From assembly GCA_023437865.1 (NCBI GenBank), contig JAEZFE010000065.1, positions 1 to 12,838 on the forward strand: DNA of 12,838 bases, read 5' to 3'. This document shows positions 1 through 7,822 of this stretch, in pieces (position 1 is the first letter of the stretch; every line of letters begins with the position of its first letter). The notes beneath the pieces are model-generated. The model was not told the DNA's origin and searched no databases. It worked only from the letters and a program-made list of their open reading frames with translations. The stretch comes from Pseudomonadota bacterium (lineage in GTDB: Bacteria; Pseudomonadota; Alphaproteobacteria; Rhodospirillales; Magnetospirillaceae). The position numbers were made by a program, and so were the translations under genes.

Positions 1-2094
1 TCCCACGGGACCGTCCAACTCGACCAGGATGACGGCGTGGTGGTCTTCGATGCGGAGGATGGCTTCGTCGGTCCGGCGGGTTTTTCCTATACCATCACTG
101 ATTCAAGCGGTTCCCAGGACACGGCGCGGGTAGAGATCGCGATTACGGGTGAGGTGGGCACGGGCAGGCCCACCGCCGTGGACGACACGGTCACCACCGA
201 GGCCAACCAGCAGGTCGTGATGACGGCGTCGGCCTTGCTGGAAAACGATCAGTCCCCCGGTCCGCAGATTGTCCTCTCCGGTGTCTCCAATGCCGCCCAC
301 GGCACGGTCAGCCTGGACCAAGCTACCGGGAACGTGACCTTCGTACCCGACGAGAATTTCGTCGGCGAGGCCGGCTTCGACTATCTGGCCACCGCCGATG
401 GCACCGACGACACCGGCCACGTCACGGTCACCGTGACCGCTCCGGCGCCCGATGCGGTGGACGATACCGCCATCATCCAGGGCAACCGCACCGTCACCAT
501 CGGGGCTGATTTGCTGCTCGCCAATGACCGGGTGCTTCCCGGTTCGGACCCCCGCATCGTGTCCGTGGGCTCGCCCGAGCATGGCAGCGTGGGGCTGGAC
601 CGCGCGGGCGACGTGGTGTTCGCGCCCGAGCGCGGCTTCGTCGGTGACGCCCGCTTCGCCTACACGGTCGCCGATGATTTCGGCGGGCGCGATACCGCCT
701 CGGTGGCGGTGCGGGTGATCGAGGCGCCGCCCGACGCGCCGGCCCAGCCGCCAGTGGTCAACATCACCCAGACGGCGACCATCACCCAGATCGCCATCAT
801 CAACAACATCATCCAGAACCTGCCGCCCACCCCCAGCGTGCCGGCCAGCCCCGATGGCGGTGGCGGCGATGGCGGCGGGGCGGCGCAGGGGCTGGAGGGG
901 CCGGTGCAGGCCTATTTCGTCGGCACTTCGTCCCGCCACGGCACCGAGTTGTGGGGCACCGACGGCAGCCGGGTGGCCGAGCTGGCCGATATCAGCCAGG
1001 GCGGCCCCAGTTCCGCACCTGCCGACATGAGCGCCGTCGGCGGGCGGCTGCTGTTCTCCGCCTCCGACCTTGCCCATGGCCGCGAACCGTGGATCTTCGA
1101 CGGTGTTGCCGCCCGGCAATTGGCCGACGTCAATCCCGGCGATGGCGGGTCGGACCCCACCGGCTTCACCCTAGCCGGGCGAACATTGTATTTCACCGCC
1201 GATGACGGCGCCCATGGCCGCGAGCTGTGGTCGGCCCAGGCGGGTTCGGTGACCATGGTCGCCGATCTGGCCGCAGGGCCACAGGGCGCCGAGCCGCAGC
1301 ACTTGGCTGCCTTCGACGGCGATCTGTTCTTTGCCGCTGATGATGATGTGCGTGGCGCCGAGCTGTGGCGGGTGACCGACGGTCAGGACCCCGAGCGGGT
1401 GGCCGACCTTGCCCCCGGCCTCGCCTCGTCGGCGCCCGATGCGCTGACCGTGGCGGACGGCAGCCTGTTCTTCGTCGCCGATGATGGCATCCACGGCCGC
1501 GAGCTGTTCGAATTGCGCGACGGCGAGGGGCAGCCGGTGCTGCACGACCTTACCCCCGGCGCCGGCAGCACCTTCGGCGCGTCGGGCCGGGGCGAGCCGC
1601 TGGCCGAGATCGGTGGCAAATTGTTCGCGGTGGCTGGCGATGGGGTGTGGGCGGACGGGCCGGGCGGCTTCGAGCGGGTGGCCGATCTCGGCCAAGGCCG
1701 GGCGGGTGAGACCGCGGTGGTTGATGGCCGGCTCTATGCCGCCATGTCTGACGGGCTGGCACGGTTTGATCCAGAGACCGGCAATGTCACGGTCCAGTCG
1801 GGCATCCAGGCTTCGGATCTGACCGCCGTCGGCGACACCCTTTACTTCACCACCGGTGCCGCTGAGCGGATGCTGTGGCGTGACGACGGCACCGGCGCCC
1901 GTCAGGTGAATTTGGCTGGCGAGGCACAGCCCCATGATCTGGCCCCGGCGGATGGCGGATTGGCGTTCAGCGCCGGTGGGCGGCTGGGTTTGGCCGACGA
2001 CGGCGCCGTGCGTTTCCTCACCGCCGAAAGCGGGCAGGATTACGTGCCCGTGAATGTTACGCCGGCCAATCCGGACGCGTTGATGCTGCTATAG
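1..2094 (+). CDS. Large repetitive surface/secreted protein, C-terminal part (cadherin-like repeats plus ELW-type repeats)
   Basis: The frame is open from base 1 with no stop, so the gene is cut by the window edge; 697 C-terminal residues are visible. Residues 1 to about 245 hold one partial and two complete cadherin-like/bacterial Ig-like repeats of about 95 residues, each with a DAVDD-type start, HGTV-x-LD and an FxGxAxFxY core. Residues 252-273 are an Ile/Asn/Gln/Thr-rich stretch, followed by a Pro and Gly-rich linker. From residue 305 about eight degenerate units of 36-50 residues follow, the clearest reading LYFTADDGAHGRELW then VADLxPG and a Gly-turn; they could form a beta-propeller. 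No cysteine-rich, RTX or LPxTG signal is seen at the C-terminus, which ends in a hydrophobic LMLL. Proteins of this build are often type I-secreted adhesins, but that role is inference. It is unrelated to the neighbouring nitrate genes and converges on nasA. Confidence 0.8.
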   Translation, partial: SHGTVQLDQDDGVVVFDAEDGFVGPAGFSYTITDSSGSQDTARVEIAITGEVGTGRPTAVDDTVTTEANQQVVMTASALLENDQSPGPQIVLSGVSNAAHGTVSLDQATGNVTFVPDENFVGEAGFDYLATADGTDDTGHVTVTVTAPAPDAVDDTAIIQGNRTVTIGADLLLANDRVLPGSDPRIVSVGSPEHGSVGLDRAGDVVFAPERGFVGDARFAYTVADDFGGRDTASVAVRVIEAPPDAPAQPPVVNITQTATITQIAIINNIIQNLPPTPSVPASPDGGGGDGGGAAQGLEGPVQAYFVGTSSRHGTELWGTDGSRVAELADISQGGPSSAPADMSAVGGRLLFSASDLAHGREPWIFDGVAARQLADVNPGDGGSDPTGFTLAGRTLYFTADDGAHGRELWSAQAGSVTMVADLAAGPQGAEPQHLAAFDGDLFFAADDDVRGAELWRVTDGQDPERVADLAPGLASSAPDALTVADGSLFFVADDGIHGRELFELRDGEGQPVLHDLTPGAGSTFGASGRGEPLAEIGGKLFAVAGDGVWADGPGGFERVADLGQGRAGETAVVDGRLYAAMSDGLARFDPETGNVTVQSGIQASDLTAVGDTLYFTTGAAERMLWRDDGTGARQVNLAGEAQPHDLAPADGGLAFSAGGRLGLADDGAVRFLTAESGQDYVPVNVTPANPDALMLL

Positions 2095-2101
2095 GGTCAT
2101 G

Positions 2102-2130
2102 CCCCTGTCACGTCGCCGCGTGGACAGGGG
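2102..2130. terminator. GC-rich hairpin between convergent genes, possible bidirectional terminator
   Basis: CCCCTGTC-ACG (2102-2112) pairs with CGT-G-GACAGGGG (2119-2130), giving 11 base pairs with one bulged G and a 6-nt loop. It covers the last codons and stop of nasA and lies 8 nt after the stop of the + strand gene. Neither strand has a T-run after it, so it is not a classical intrinsic terminator; it may stop or protect the 3' ends of both converging transcripts. Confidence 0.4.
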
Positions 2131-4696
2131 TGCGCTCTGACACTTGCGTCATCAAGGCTCTGATTTCCGGCACGCATGAGCCGCAGCCGGTGCCCGCCTT
2201 CAGCGCCACGCCGACCTCCTCGACACTGGTGAGGCGGCGGGCGCGGATGGCCTCTGTCAGGGTGTTCACCCCCACGGAGAAGCAAGCGCACACCGTGCGC
2301 CCGGGATCGGCCACACCCTTGGGCGCGCGCCCGGCCAGGACGCCCGCGCGGTCCTGCGGCGAGGCTAGCTCGCTGCCGACCAGACCAGCCAGCCAGCCCA
2401 CCGCCATGTCGGGGCGGGCGGCGGCCAGGAACAGGGCGGCGGCAAGGCGGCCACCGTCCATCCAGGCATAGCGCGCGGTGCCCTGGCGGGAATCCAGCAC
2501 CTCCAGCCGGGATGGCCCAAAGGCGGCGTCCAGCGCGGCGATCACAGCGGCTTTCTCCACCTCCTCTCCGCCGGCCAGTTCGGCGACCTGCGCACCCTCG
2601 ACCGCGCGGCGCGCCCAATAGGCGCAGGGCAAAGCGGGGATGCGTTCGGCGACCAGCAGGCCCGACCATGTCGCGGCTAACGGCTCGATCCGCACCGGGG
2701 TGTGCTTGGCTTCGGGCTGGCCCGAAACCGGGTCCACATGGCCGGGCAGCAGGCGGCCCACGACCGAATGGGCGGCGAAAGCATCGTTCCAATGCATGGA
2801 CAGGTAGATATCGCCGGGGCGCTGGGATTCGGTGACATGCACGCGGGCAAGGTAGGAACCGTGCTTACTCGTTACCCGGGCCAGGCCGCCATCCTCCACC
2901 AGCCCGGCGTCGGCGGGATGGATCTCGACCAGCGGTTCGGGGCGGTGGCCCGACAGGCGCGGCGACAGGCCGGTGCGGGTCATGGTGTGCCACTGGTCGC
3001 GGGTGCGCCCGGTGTTGAGCCGCAGCGGGAACTGGCGGTCCGGCGCCTCCACCGGCGGGCGATGCCGCACCGGCACCAGCCGGGCGCGATGGTCGGGGGT
3101 GAAGAAGCGGCCATCGCCGAACATCCGCTTGCCCCCCCACGGCGCGGGCGCCATGGCTTGGTAATCGGCAGGGGCATCGAGGTGGAAGTCGCGGCTGCCG
3201 TCATTCTCGAAGGTCGACAGGGCGCAATGCTCGCGGTAGACGTCCTCGGGGCGTGTCCAGTTGAACCAGCCGCCGAAGCCCAGATGCCGCGCCACCTCGG
3301 TGATCTGCCACCAATCGGCGCGGGCCTCGCCGGGGGCGGGCAGGAACGGGCGTTGGCGCGATACGGTGCGGTCAGAATTGGTGACGGTGCCGTCCTTCTC
3401 GCCCCAGGCCAGGGAGGGCAGGGCGATGTGGGCCAGTTTGGCGGTGTCGGTGCCGGCCACGCAATCGGACACGATGACCACCGGGCAGTTCTTGAGCGCG
3501 CGCCGCACCAGATCGGCCTCGGGCAGGCTGATCGCCGGGTTGGTCGCCATGATCCACACCGCCTTGATCTTGCCGGCATCCATGGCGCGGAATAGATCGA
3601 CGGCCTTCAGGCCCTCCTTTCTCGCCATGCGGGGCGCCTCCCAGAAGCGCTGGACGCGGTCGATCTCGGGCGGCGTGAAGCCCATATGGGCGGCCAATTG
3701 GTTGGCCAGCCCGCCCACCTCGCGCCCGCCCATGGCGTTGGGCTGGCCGGTGACCGAGAACGGGCCGCTACCCGGCTTGCCAATGCGCCCGGTCGCCAGA
3801 TGGCAGTTGAGAATCGCGTTCACCTTGTCGGTGCCGGCGGAGGATTGGTTGACGCCCTGGCTGAATATTGTGACGGTGCGCCCAGTGGTGGCGAACCAGT
3901 CGTAGAAACGGGCCAGATCGGCGGGCGGCAGGCCGGTCGCCGCGACATCGTCGGCCCGCGCGGCGGCCAGGGAATCGAGGAAACCGGTGGTGTGGGCGTC
4001 GATGAAATCCTGGTCGAGCGCGCCCGCCGCCTCCAGATGGGCGAGCAGGCCGTTGAACAGGGCGACGTCGGAGCCGGGCGCCAGCTTCAGGTGCAGGTCG
4101 GCGATGTCGCAGGTCTCGGTGCGGCGCGGATCGACCACGACGATGCGGGTGCCGCGCTGCTCCTTCGCCGCCTTCAGACGCTGGAACAGCACCGGATGGC
4201 ACCAGGCCAGGTTGGACCCGACCAGAACCACCAGATCGGCCAATTCCAGGTCCTCATAGGTGCCGGGAACGGTGTCGGAGCCGAAGGCGCGCTTGTGGCC
4301 GGCCACGGTGGAGGCCATGCACAGCCGCGAATTGGTATCGACGTTGGCGGTGCCGAGGAAGCCCTTGGCCAGCTTGTTGGCGGCGTAATAATCCTCGGTC
4401 AGCAACTGGCCCGAGAGATAAAAGGCGAAACTGTCCGGCCCGTGCAGTTCGATGACCGAGCGGATGCGCCCGGCCACCTCGGCGATCGCATGGTCCCAGC
4501 CGGCCCGGCGGCCGTCGATGGTGGGGTGGAGCAGGCGGGTCTCCAGCCCCAGCGTCTCGGCCAGCGCCGTGCCTTTCGAGCACAGCCGACCCCGGTTGGC
4601 CGGGTGGTCGGGGTCGCCCCGCACCACACCGGCCTCGACGATGATGCCGCAGCCGGTGCCGCAATAGGGGCAGGTGGTCTTGACGGTCGTGGTCAT
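2108..4696 (-). CDS. nasA: Assimilatory nitrate reductase, catalytic subunit
   Basis: This is a cytoplasmic molybdopterin enzyme of 862 aa, reducing nitrate to nitrite. The N-terminus has the [4Fe-4S] motif C9-x2-C12-x3-C16 and C39. The segment TNSRLCMAS places the probable molybdenum-ligand cysteine at C126. The molybdopterin oxidoreductase core runs to about residue 500 and is followed by a dinucleotide-binding domain (about 540-660, with NTGRTRDQWHTMTRTG). The C-terminus carries a BFD-like [2Fe-2S] domain (C803, C805, C838, C841), as in Klebsiella-type NasA, so length and domain order are those of the full-length family. GGGAG lies 8 nt before the ATG. It is the last gene of nirB-nirD-nasA, 36 nt after nirD. 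No separate NasC/NasB electron-donor subunit is seen nearby. Confidence 0.95.
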   Translation of the reverse strand: MTTTVKTTCPYCGTGCGIIVEAGVVRGDPDHPANRGRLCSKGTALAETLGLETRLLHPTIDGRRAGWDHAIAEVAGRIRSVIELHGPDSFAFYLSGQLLTEDYYAANKLAKGFLGTANVDTNSRLCMASTVAGHKRAFGSDTVPGTYEDLELADLVVLVGSNLAWCHPVLFQRLKAAKEQRGTRIVVVDPRRTETCDIADLHLKLAPGSDVALFNGLLAHLEAAGALDQDFIDAHTTGFLDSLAAARADDVAATGLPPADLARFYDWFATTGRTVTIFSQGVNQSSAGTDKVNAILNCHLATGRIGKPGSGPFSVTGQPNAMGGREVGGLANQLAAHMGFTPPEIDRVQRFWEAPRMARKEGLKAVDLFRAMDAGKIKAVWIMATNPAISLPEADLVRRALKNCPVVIVSDCVAGTDTAKLAHIALPSLAWGEKDGTVTNSDRTVSRQRPFLPAPGEARADWWQITEVARHLGFGGWFNWTRPEDVYREHCALSTFENDGSRDFHLDAPADYQAMAPAPWGGKRMFGDGRFFTPDHRARLVPVRHRPPVEAPDRQFPLRLNTGRTRDQWHTMTRTGLSPRLSGHRPEPLVEIHPADAGLVEDGGLARVTSKHGSYLARVHVTESQRPGDIYLSMHWNDAFAAHSVVGRLLPGHVDPVSGQPEAKHTPVRIEPLAATWSGLLVAERIPALPCAYWARRAVEGAQVAELAGGEEVEKAAVIAALDAAFGPSRLEVLDSRQGTARYAWMDGGRLAAALFLAAARPDMAVGWLAGLVGSELASPQDRAGVLAGRAPKGVADPGRTVCACFSVGVNTLTEAIRARRLTSVEEVGVALKAGTGCGSCVPEIRALMTQVSERTPVHAAT

Positions 4697-4732
4697 GGAA
4701 AGTGCTCCCGCCGCATTGCCAAACTCGGTTCG

Positions 4733-5065
4733 CTAAGAGTTGACCGTCTTCTTCTGGGCGACGAGGCCGAGAAACAGGCTGTCGCCGTCAAGCCGCACCG
4801 GCACGCTGGTGGTGCACCCCTCGTCGGGGGCGTCGGCATGGCCGGTATTGAGGTCAATGACCCAGTTGTGCAGCGGGCAGGCGACCTTGCGGCCCGAGAC
4901 GATGCCCTCGGACAGCGGGCCGCCCTTGTGCGGGCAGCGATTGATCAGCGCGAAGACCTCGTCGTCGCGGGTGCGGAACACCGCCACCTCGCCCAAGCTG
5001 GTCTGCACGGTGCGGGCGCCGAGGCGGGGGATGTCGGCCAGGGTGCCGATGAGAGTCCAATCCAT
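4733..5065 (-). CDS. nirD: Nitrite reductase (NAD(P)H) small subunit, Rieske-type
   Basis: This 110-aa cytoplasmic protein is the small partner of NirB in assimilatory reduction of nitrite to ammonium. The single domain is Rieske-like, and the cluster-ligand pattern is intact: C44-P-H46 and C63-P-L-H66. Many enteric NirD proteins have lost these residues, so this one may bind a real [2Fe-2S] cluster. Two in-frame ATGs compete. The one at 5071 forms TAATG with the nirB stop but lies only 2 nt from GGAG; the one at 5065 (MDWTLIGTL) has GGAG 8 nt upstream and is chosen here. Translational coupling to nirB is likely. Confidence 0.93.
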   Translation of the reverse strand: MDWTLIGTLADIPRLGARTVQTSLGEVAVFRTRDDEVFALINRCPHKGGPLSEGIVSGRKVACPLHNWVIDLNTGHADAPDEGCTTSVPVRLDGDSLFLGLVAQKKTVNS

Positions 5066-5070
5066 GTTCA

Positions 5071-7521
5071 TTACTCCACGACGGCGAGGGAACGGAATTC
5101 GTGGGAATCGACGCCGCCTTCGGCGCGCTCGGCCCACGGATCGTCCTGCGAATAGCTTTGGGAAAACAGGAAGCGGGCATAGAGCGCCTTGCGCCCGGCC
5201 TCGTCATCGAGGATGCGGCTCTTGATGTGCGCCAGCCCGACCCGCTCGACATAGGGCGCGGTGCGCTCCAGGTAGCGCGCCTCCTCGCGGTAGAGCTGCA
5301 TGACGGCGGAGGCGTATTCCAGCACCTCGGCCTCGGTGGCGACCCGGCACAGCGGATCGGTGCCGCGCAAATCGATGCCGCCATTGCCGCCGATGACGAT
5401 GTCATAGCCGGCCTCGACGCAGATGATGCCGATGTCCTTGATGGTCGCCTCGGCGCAGTTGCGCGGGCAGCCCGACACCGCCAGCTTGACCTTGTGCGGC
5501 GTCCAGCTGCCCCACATCAGCTTTTCCAGCTTGATGCCCAGGCCGGTGGAATCCTGTGTGCCGAACCGGCACCATTCCGAGCCGACGCAGGTCTTCACCG
5601 TGCGCAGGCCCTTGGCATAAGCGTGGCCCGAGACCATGCCGGCGGCGTTGAGGTCGGCCCACACTGCCGGCAGGTCCTCCTTCTTGACGCCGAGCAGGTC
5701 GATGCGCTGGCCGCCGGTGACCTTGACGGTGGGAATGGCGTATTTGTCGGCGACGTCGGCGATGGCGCGCAATTCGGCGGCGGTGGTGACGCCGCCCCAC
5801 ATGCGTGGCACCACCGAATAGGTCCCATCCTTCTGAATGTTGGCGTGGACGCGCTCGTTGATGAAACGCGAGCGGTAATCGTCCACATATTCGCCCGGCC
5901 ACGCGCACAGCAGGTAATAGTTCAGCGCCGGGCGGCACTTGGCGCAGCCGTCGACACTTTTCCACCCCAGGGCGTCGCGCACGGCTTCCTGGGTCTTGAG
6001 GCCCTGGCGCAGGATCTCGGCCCGCACATGGTCATGGCCGTGCTCGGTGCATTTGCACATGGCCTCGGGCAGCGCCGCATCGGCGCCGGTGACGTGGGCC
6101 AGAATGGCCTGAACCACGCCGGTGCACTGGCCGCACGACGCACTGGCCTTGGTGTGGGCGCGCACTTCGTCGAGCGTGGTCAGGCCCTTGCCCTTGATGG
6201 CCGACACGATGGCGCCCTTGGACACGCCGTTGCAGCCGCAGACCTGGGCGTCGTCGCCCATGGCGGCGACGTCCATGCCGCCTTTGGCGCCGCCGCAACA
6301 CGTATCGGCGAAGGCCTGGCCGAGGATGATGCGGTCGCGGATGTCGGCCACATCTTTGCCCTGGCGCATCAGGTCGAAATACCAGGCGCCGTCGGCAACG
6401 TCTCCGTAGAGCACGGCGCCCACCACCTTGCCGTCGCGCACCACCAGCTTCTTGTAGATACCGCGGGCGACGTCGCGGAACACGATCTCGGCATCGTCCT
6501 CGTCGGCCGCACTAAGCTGGCCCGCCGAGAACACGTCGATGCCGGTGATCTTGAGCCGGGTCGACAGCGGCGGGGTGGCGTAGGCGGCGTGGCCGTCGCC
6601 GGCCAGGCGGGCGGCGCACACCGTGGCCTGCTCCCACAGCGGCGCCACCAGGCCGAACACCTGACCGTTATGCTCGACGCATTCGCCGACGGCGTAGATG
6701 TCGGCATCCGAGGTCGCCATGTCGTCGCCGACGCGGATGCCGCGGTTGACGTCGAGGCCGCAGGCCTTGCCGAGGTCGATATTGGGGCGGATGCCGATGG
6801 CGACCACCACCAGATCGGCGGGGATCTCGCGGCCATCGGCCAGCTTCAGGCCCTCGACCTTGCCGTCGCCCAAGATGGCCTCGGTCTGGCCCGAGGTGAA
6901 GAAATGCAGCCCGCGCTCGGTAAGGTCGCGCTGGAGCAATTGCCCGGCCTCGACGTCGAGCTGGCGTTCCATCAACGTCGGCATCAGATGGACCAGCGCC
7001 ACCGGCATGCCCTGGCGCTTGAGGCCCCAGGCAGCCTCCAGGCCCAGCAGGCCGCCGCCGATGACCACGGCGCGGCTTCCGGCCTTGGCGGCGGCCATCA
7101 TCTTCTCGACGTCGGCGATGTCGCGGAAGGCGACCACGCCGGGCAGATCGAGGCCGGGCAGCGGCGGCATCAGCGGCTTGGAGCCGGTGGCCAGCAGCAG
7201 CTTGTCATAGGCCACCACCTTGCCCGAGGCGGCGGTCACCGTCTTGGCGGTGCGGTCGATGGCGACCACCGGGTCGCCGGTATGCAGTGTGATGCCGTTC
7301 TCGGCGTACCATGCGCGCGGATTGATGACGATGTCGTCCACCTGCTTCTCGCCGGCCAGCACCGACGACAGCATGATGCGGTTGTAATTGGTATGGGGCT
7401 CGGCGCCGAAGACGGTGACGTCGTAGCGCACCGGCGCGCGGGCCAGCAGGTCCTCGACGGTGCGCATGCCGGCCATGCCGTTGCCGATGACGACCAGGCG
7501 CTGGCGGGGGAGAGCGTTCAT
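5071..7521 (-). CDS. nirB: Nitrite reductase (NAD(P)H) large subunit
   Basis: This 816-aa enzyme reduces nitrite to ammonium with NAD(P)H through FAD, Fe-S centres and siroheme. The N-terminal FAD/NAD(P) oxidoreductase has VIGNGMAG (11-18) and a second dinucleotide motif VVIGGGLLG (152-160). Two BFD-like [2Fe-2S] modules follow: C428, C430, C463, C466, then C489/C491 with C526, C529. The C-terminal siroheme/[4Fe-4S] module has C645-x5-C651 and C685-x3-C689. Length matches the family (about 820-850 aa). AGGAGG lies 8 nt before the ATG at 7521; an in-frame TTG at 7527 is only 2 nt from that site and is rejected. It is the first gene of nirB-nirD-nasA and follows an untranslated leader with a sigma-54 promoter and a NasT-type attenuator. 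Confidence 0.96.
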   Translation of the reverse strand: MNALPRQRLVVIGNGMAGMRTVEDLLARAPVRYDVTVFGAEPHTNYNRIMLSSVLAGEKQVDDIVINPRAWYAENGITLHTGDPVVAIDRTAKTVTAASGKVVAYDKLLLATGSKPLMPPLPGLDLPGVVAFRDIADVEKMMAAAKAGSRAVVIGGGLLGLEAAWGLKRQGMPVALVHLMPTLMERQLDVEAGQLLQRDLTERGLHFFTSGQTEAILGDGKVEGLKLADGREIPADLVVVAIGIRPNIDLGKACGLDVNRGIRVGDDMATSDADIYAVGECVEHNGQVFGLVAPLWEQATVCAARLAGDGHAAYATPPLSTRLKITGIDVFSAGQLSAADEDDAEIVFRDVARGIYKKLVVRDGKVVGAVLYGDVADGAWYFDLMRQGKDVADIRDRIILGQAFADTCCGGAKGGMDVAAMGDDAQVCGCNGVSKGAIVSAIKGKGLTTLDEVRAHTKASASCGQCTGVVQAILAHVTGADAALPEAMCKCTEHGHDHVRAEILRQGLKTQEAVRDALGWKSVDGCAKCRPALNYYLLCAWPGEYVDDYRSRFINERVHANIQKDGTYSVVPRMWGGVTTAAELRAIADVADKYAIPTVKVTGGQRIDLLGVKKEDLPAVWADLNAAGMVSGHAYAKGLRTVKTCVGSEWCRFGTQDSTGLGIKLEKLMWGSWTPHKVKLAVSGCPRNCAEATIKDIGIICVEAGYDIVIGGNGGIDLRGTDPLCRVATEAEVLEYASAVMQLYREEARYLERTAPYVERVGLAHIKSRILDDEAGRKALYARFLFSQSYSQDDPWAERAEGGVDSHEFRSLAVVE

Positions 7522-7561
7522 GTCCAATTCCTCCTTCCGGCCCGCGCGGGGACGGGCTAGT

Positions 7562-7630
7562 CAAAAAGAAACGGCGCTCCAAAGAAGCCGCAGGCACCCC
7601 AAGGGGGCGCAGCTTCAATGGAACGCCGTT
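7562..7630 (-). terminator. Intrinsic terminator in the nirB leader (attenuator)
   Basis: The 5' arm AACGGCGTTCCATTGAAGC (from 7630 downwards) pairs with a 3' arm ending GGAGCGCCGTT (down to 7570). The stem is about 19 bp with one G-U pair and a 2-nt mismatch, followed directly by the T-run TTTCTTTTT. It lies upstream of the nirB ribosome-binding site, so it acts within the leader and not at an operon end. Its 5' arm is also the loop and 3' strand of hexaloop hairpin 3 (7620-7635), so the two structures exclude each other. Confidence 0.85.
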
Positions 7631-7711
7631 GTTCCGGTTCCAGCCGGGGCATCGTTGCCCGCGACCGGAGGTCATCTTTTGCTCGCCATCCGCGCCCTCG
7701 CCGTTGAGAGC
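7620..7711 (-). ncRNA. NasT/ANTAR-responsive leader RNA of nirB-nirD-nasA (three hexaloop hairpins)
   Basis: Three stem-loops carry hexaloops with A at position 1 and G at position 4, the described ANTAR recognition pattern. Hairpin 1 (7694-7711) is a 6-bp stem GCTCTC/GAGGGC around AACGGC. Hairpin 2 (7640-7668) is GGGC/GCCC around AACGAT, extended by CCGGTCG/CGGCTGG across one bulge. Hairpin 3 (7620-7635) is GGAAC/GTTCC around AACGGC. Hairpins 2 and 3 are 4 nt apart and match the known two-hexaloop arrangement. Hairpin 3 overlaps the terminator 5' arm, so NasT binding should favour read-through. Pairing was done by eye and no folding energy was computed. Confidence 0.8.
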
Positions 7712-7742
7712 ATTGGGGATGGGGAAACTCAGGTCCTACTTA

Positions 7743-7757
7743 GCAAGGCGCGGGCCA
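7743..7757 (-). promoter_or_regulatory. Sigma-54 (-24/-12) promoter for nirB-nirD-nasA
   Basis: TGGCCCG-N4-TTGC followed by T matches the consensus TGGCACG-N4-TTGCW with one change (A to C). The GG and GC pairs have the required spacing. Transcription should start near 7731, giving a leader of about 210 nt before nirB. The element lies 65 nt past the nrtD stop, so nirB-nirD-nasA can be transcribed independently of the transporter genes. No convincing NtrC-type activator palindrome was found upstream by eye. Confidence 0.7.
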
Positions 7758-7822
7758 AATAGCCGGTGGCGGCCTTGCGGGGCTGTGCGCGGGGCCAAGG
7801 CTCCGCGCTGCCCAATTTTCGA

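Noticed and set aside
3686..5155. A 489-codon open frame on the + strand opposite nasA and nirD
   Set aside because: It is a compositional shadow of nasA/nirD and spans two real genes and their intergenic gap, with no recognisable motif.
5101..7560. An 819-codon open frame on the + strand covering all of nirB
   Set aside because: It is the mirror of strong third-position GC bias. Its product is a low-complexity His/Gly/Ala/Asp-rich sequence with no domain, and nirB on the other strand is unmistakable.
7787..7808. Inverted repeat GCGCGG/CCGCGC after nrtD as a transcription terminator
   Set aside because: It has only 6 bp, a 10-nt loop and no T-run; GC-rich DNA makes such repeats by chance.
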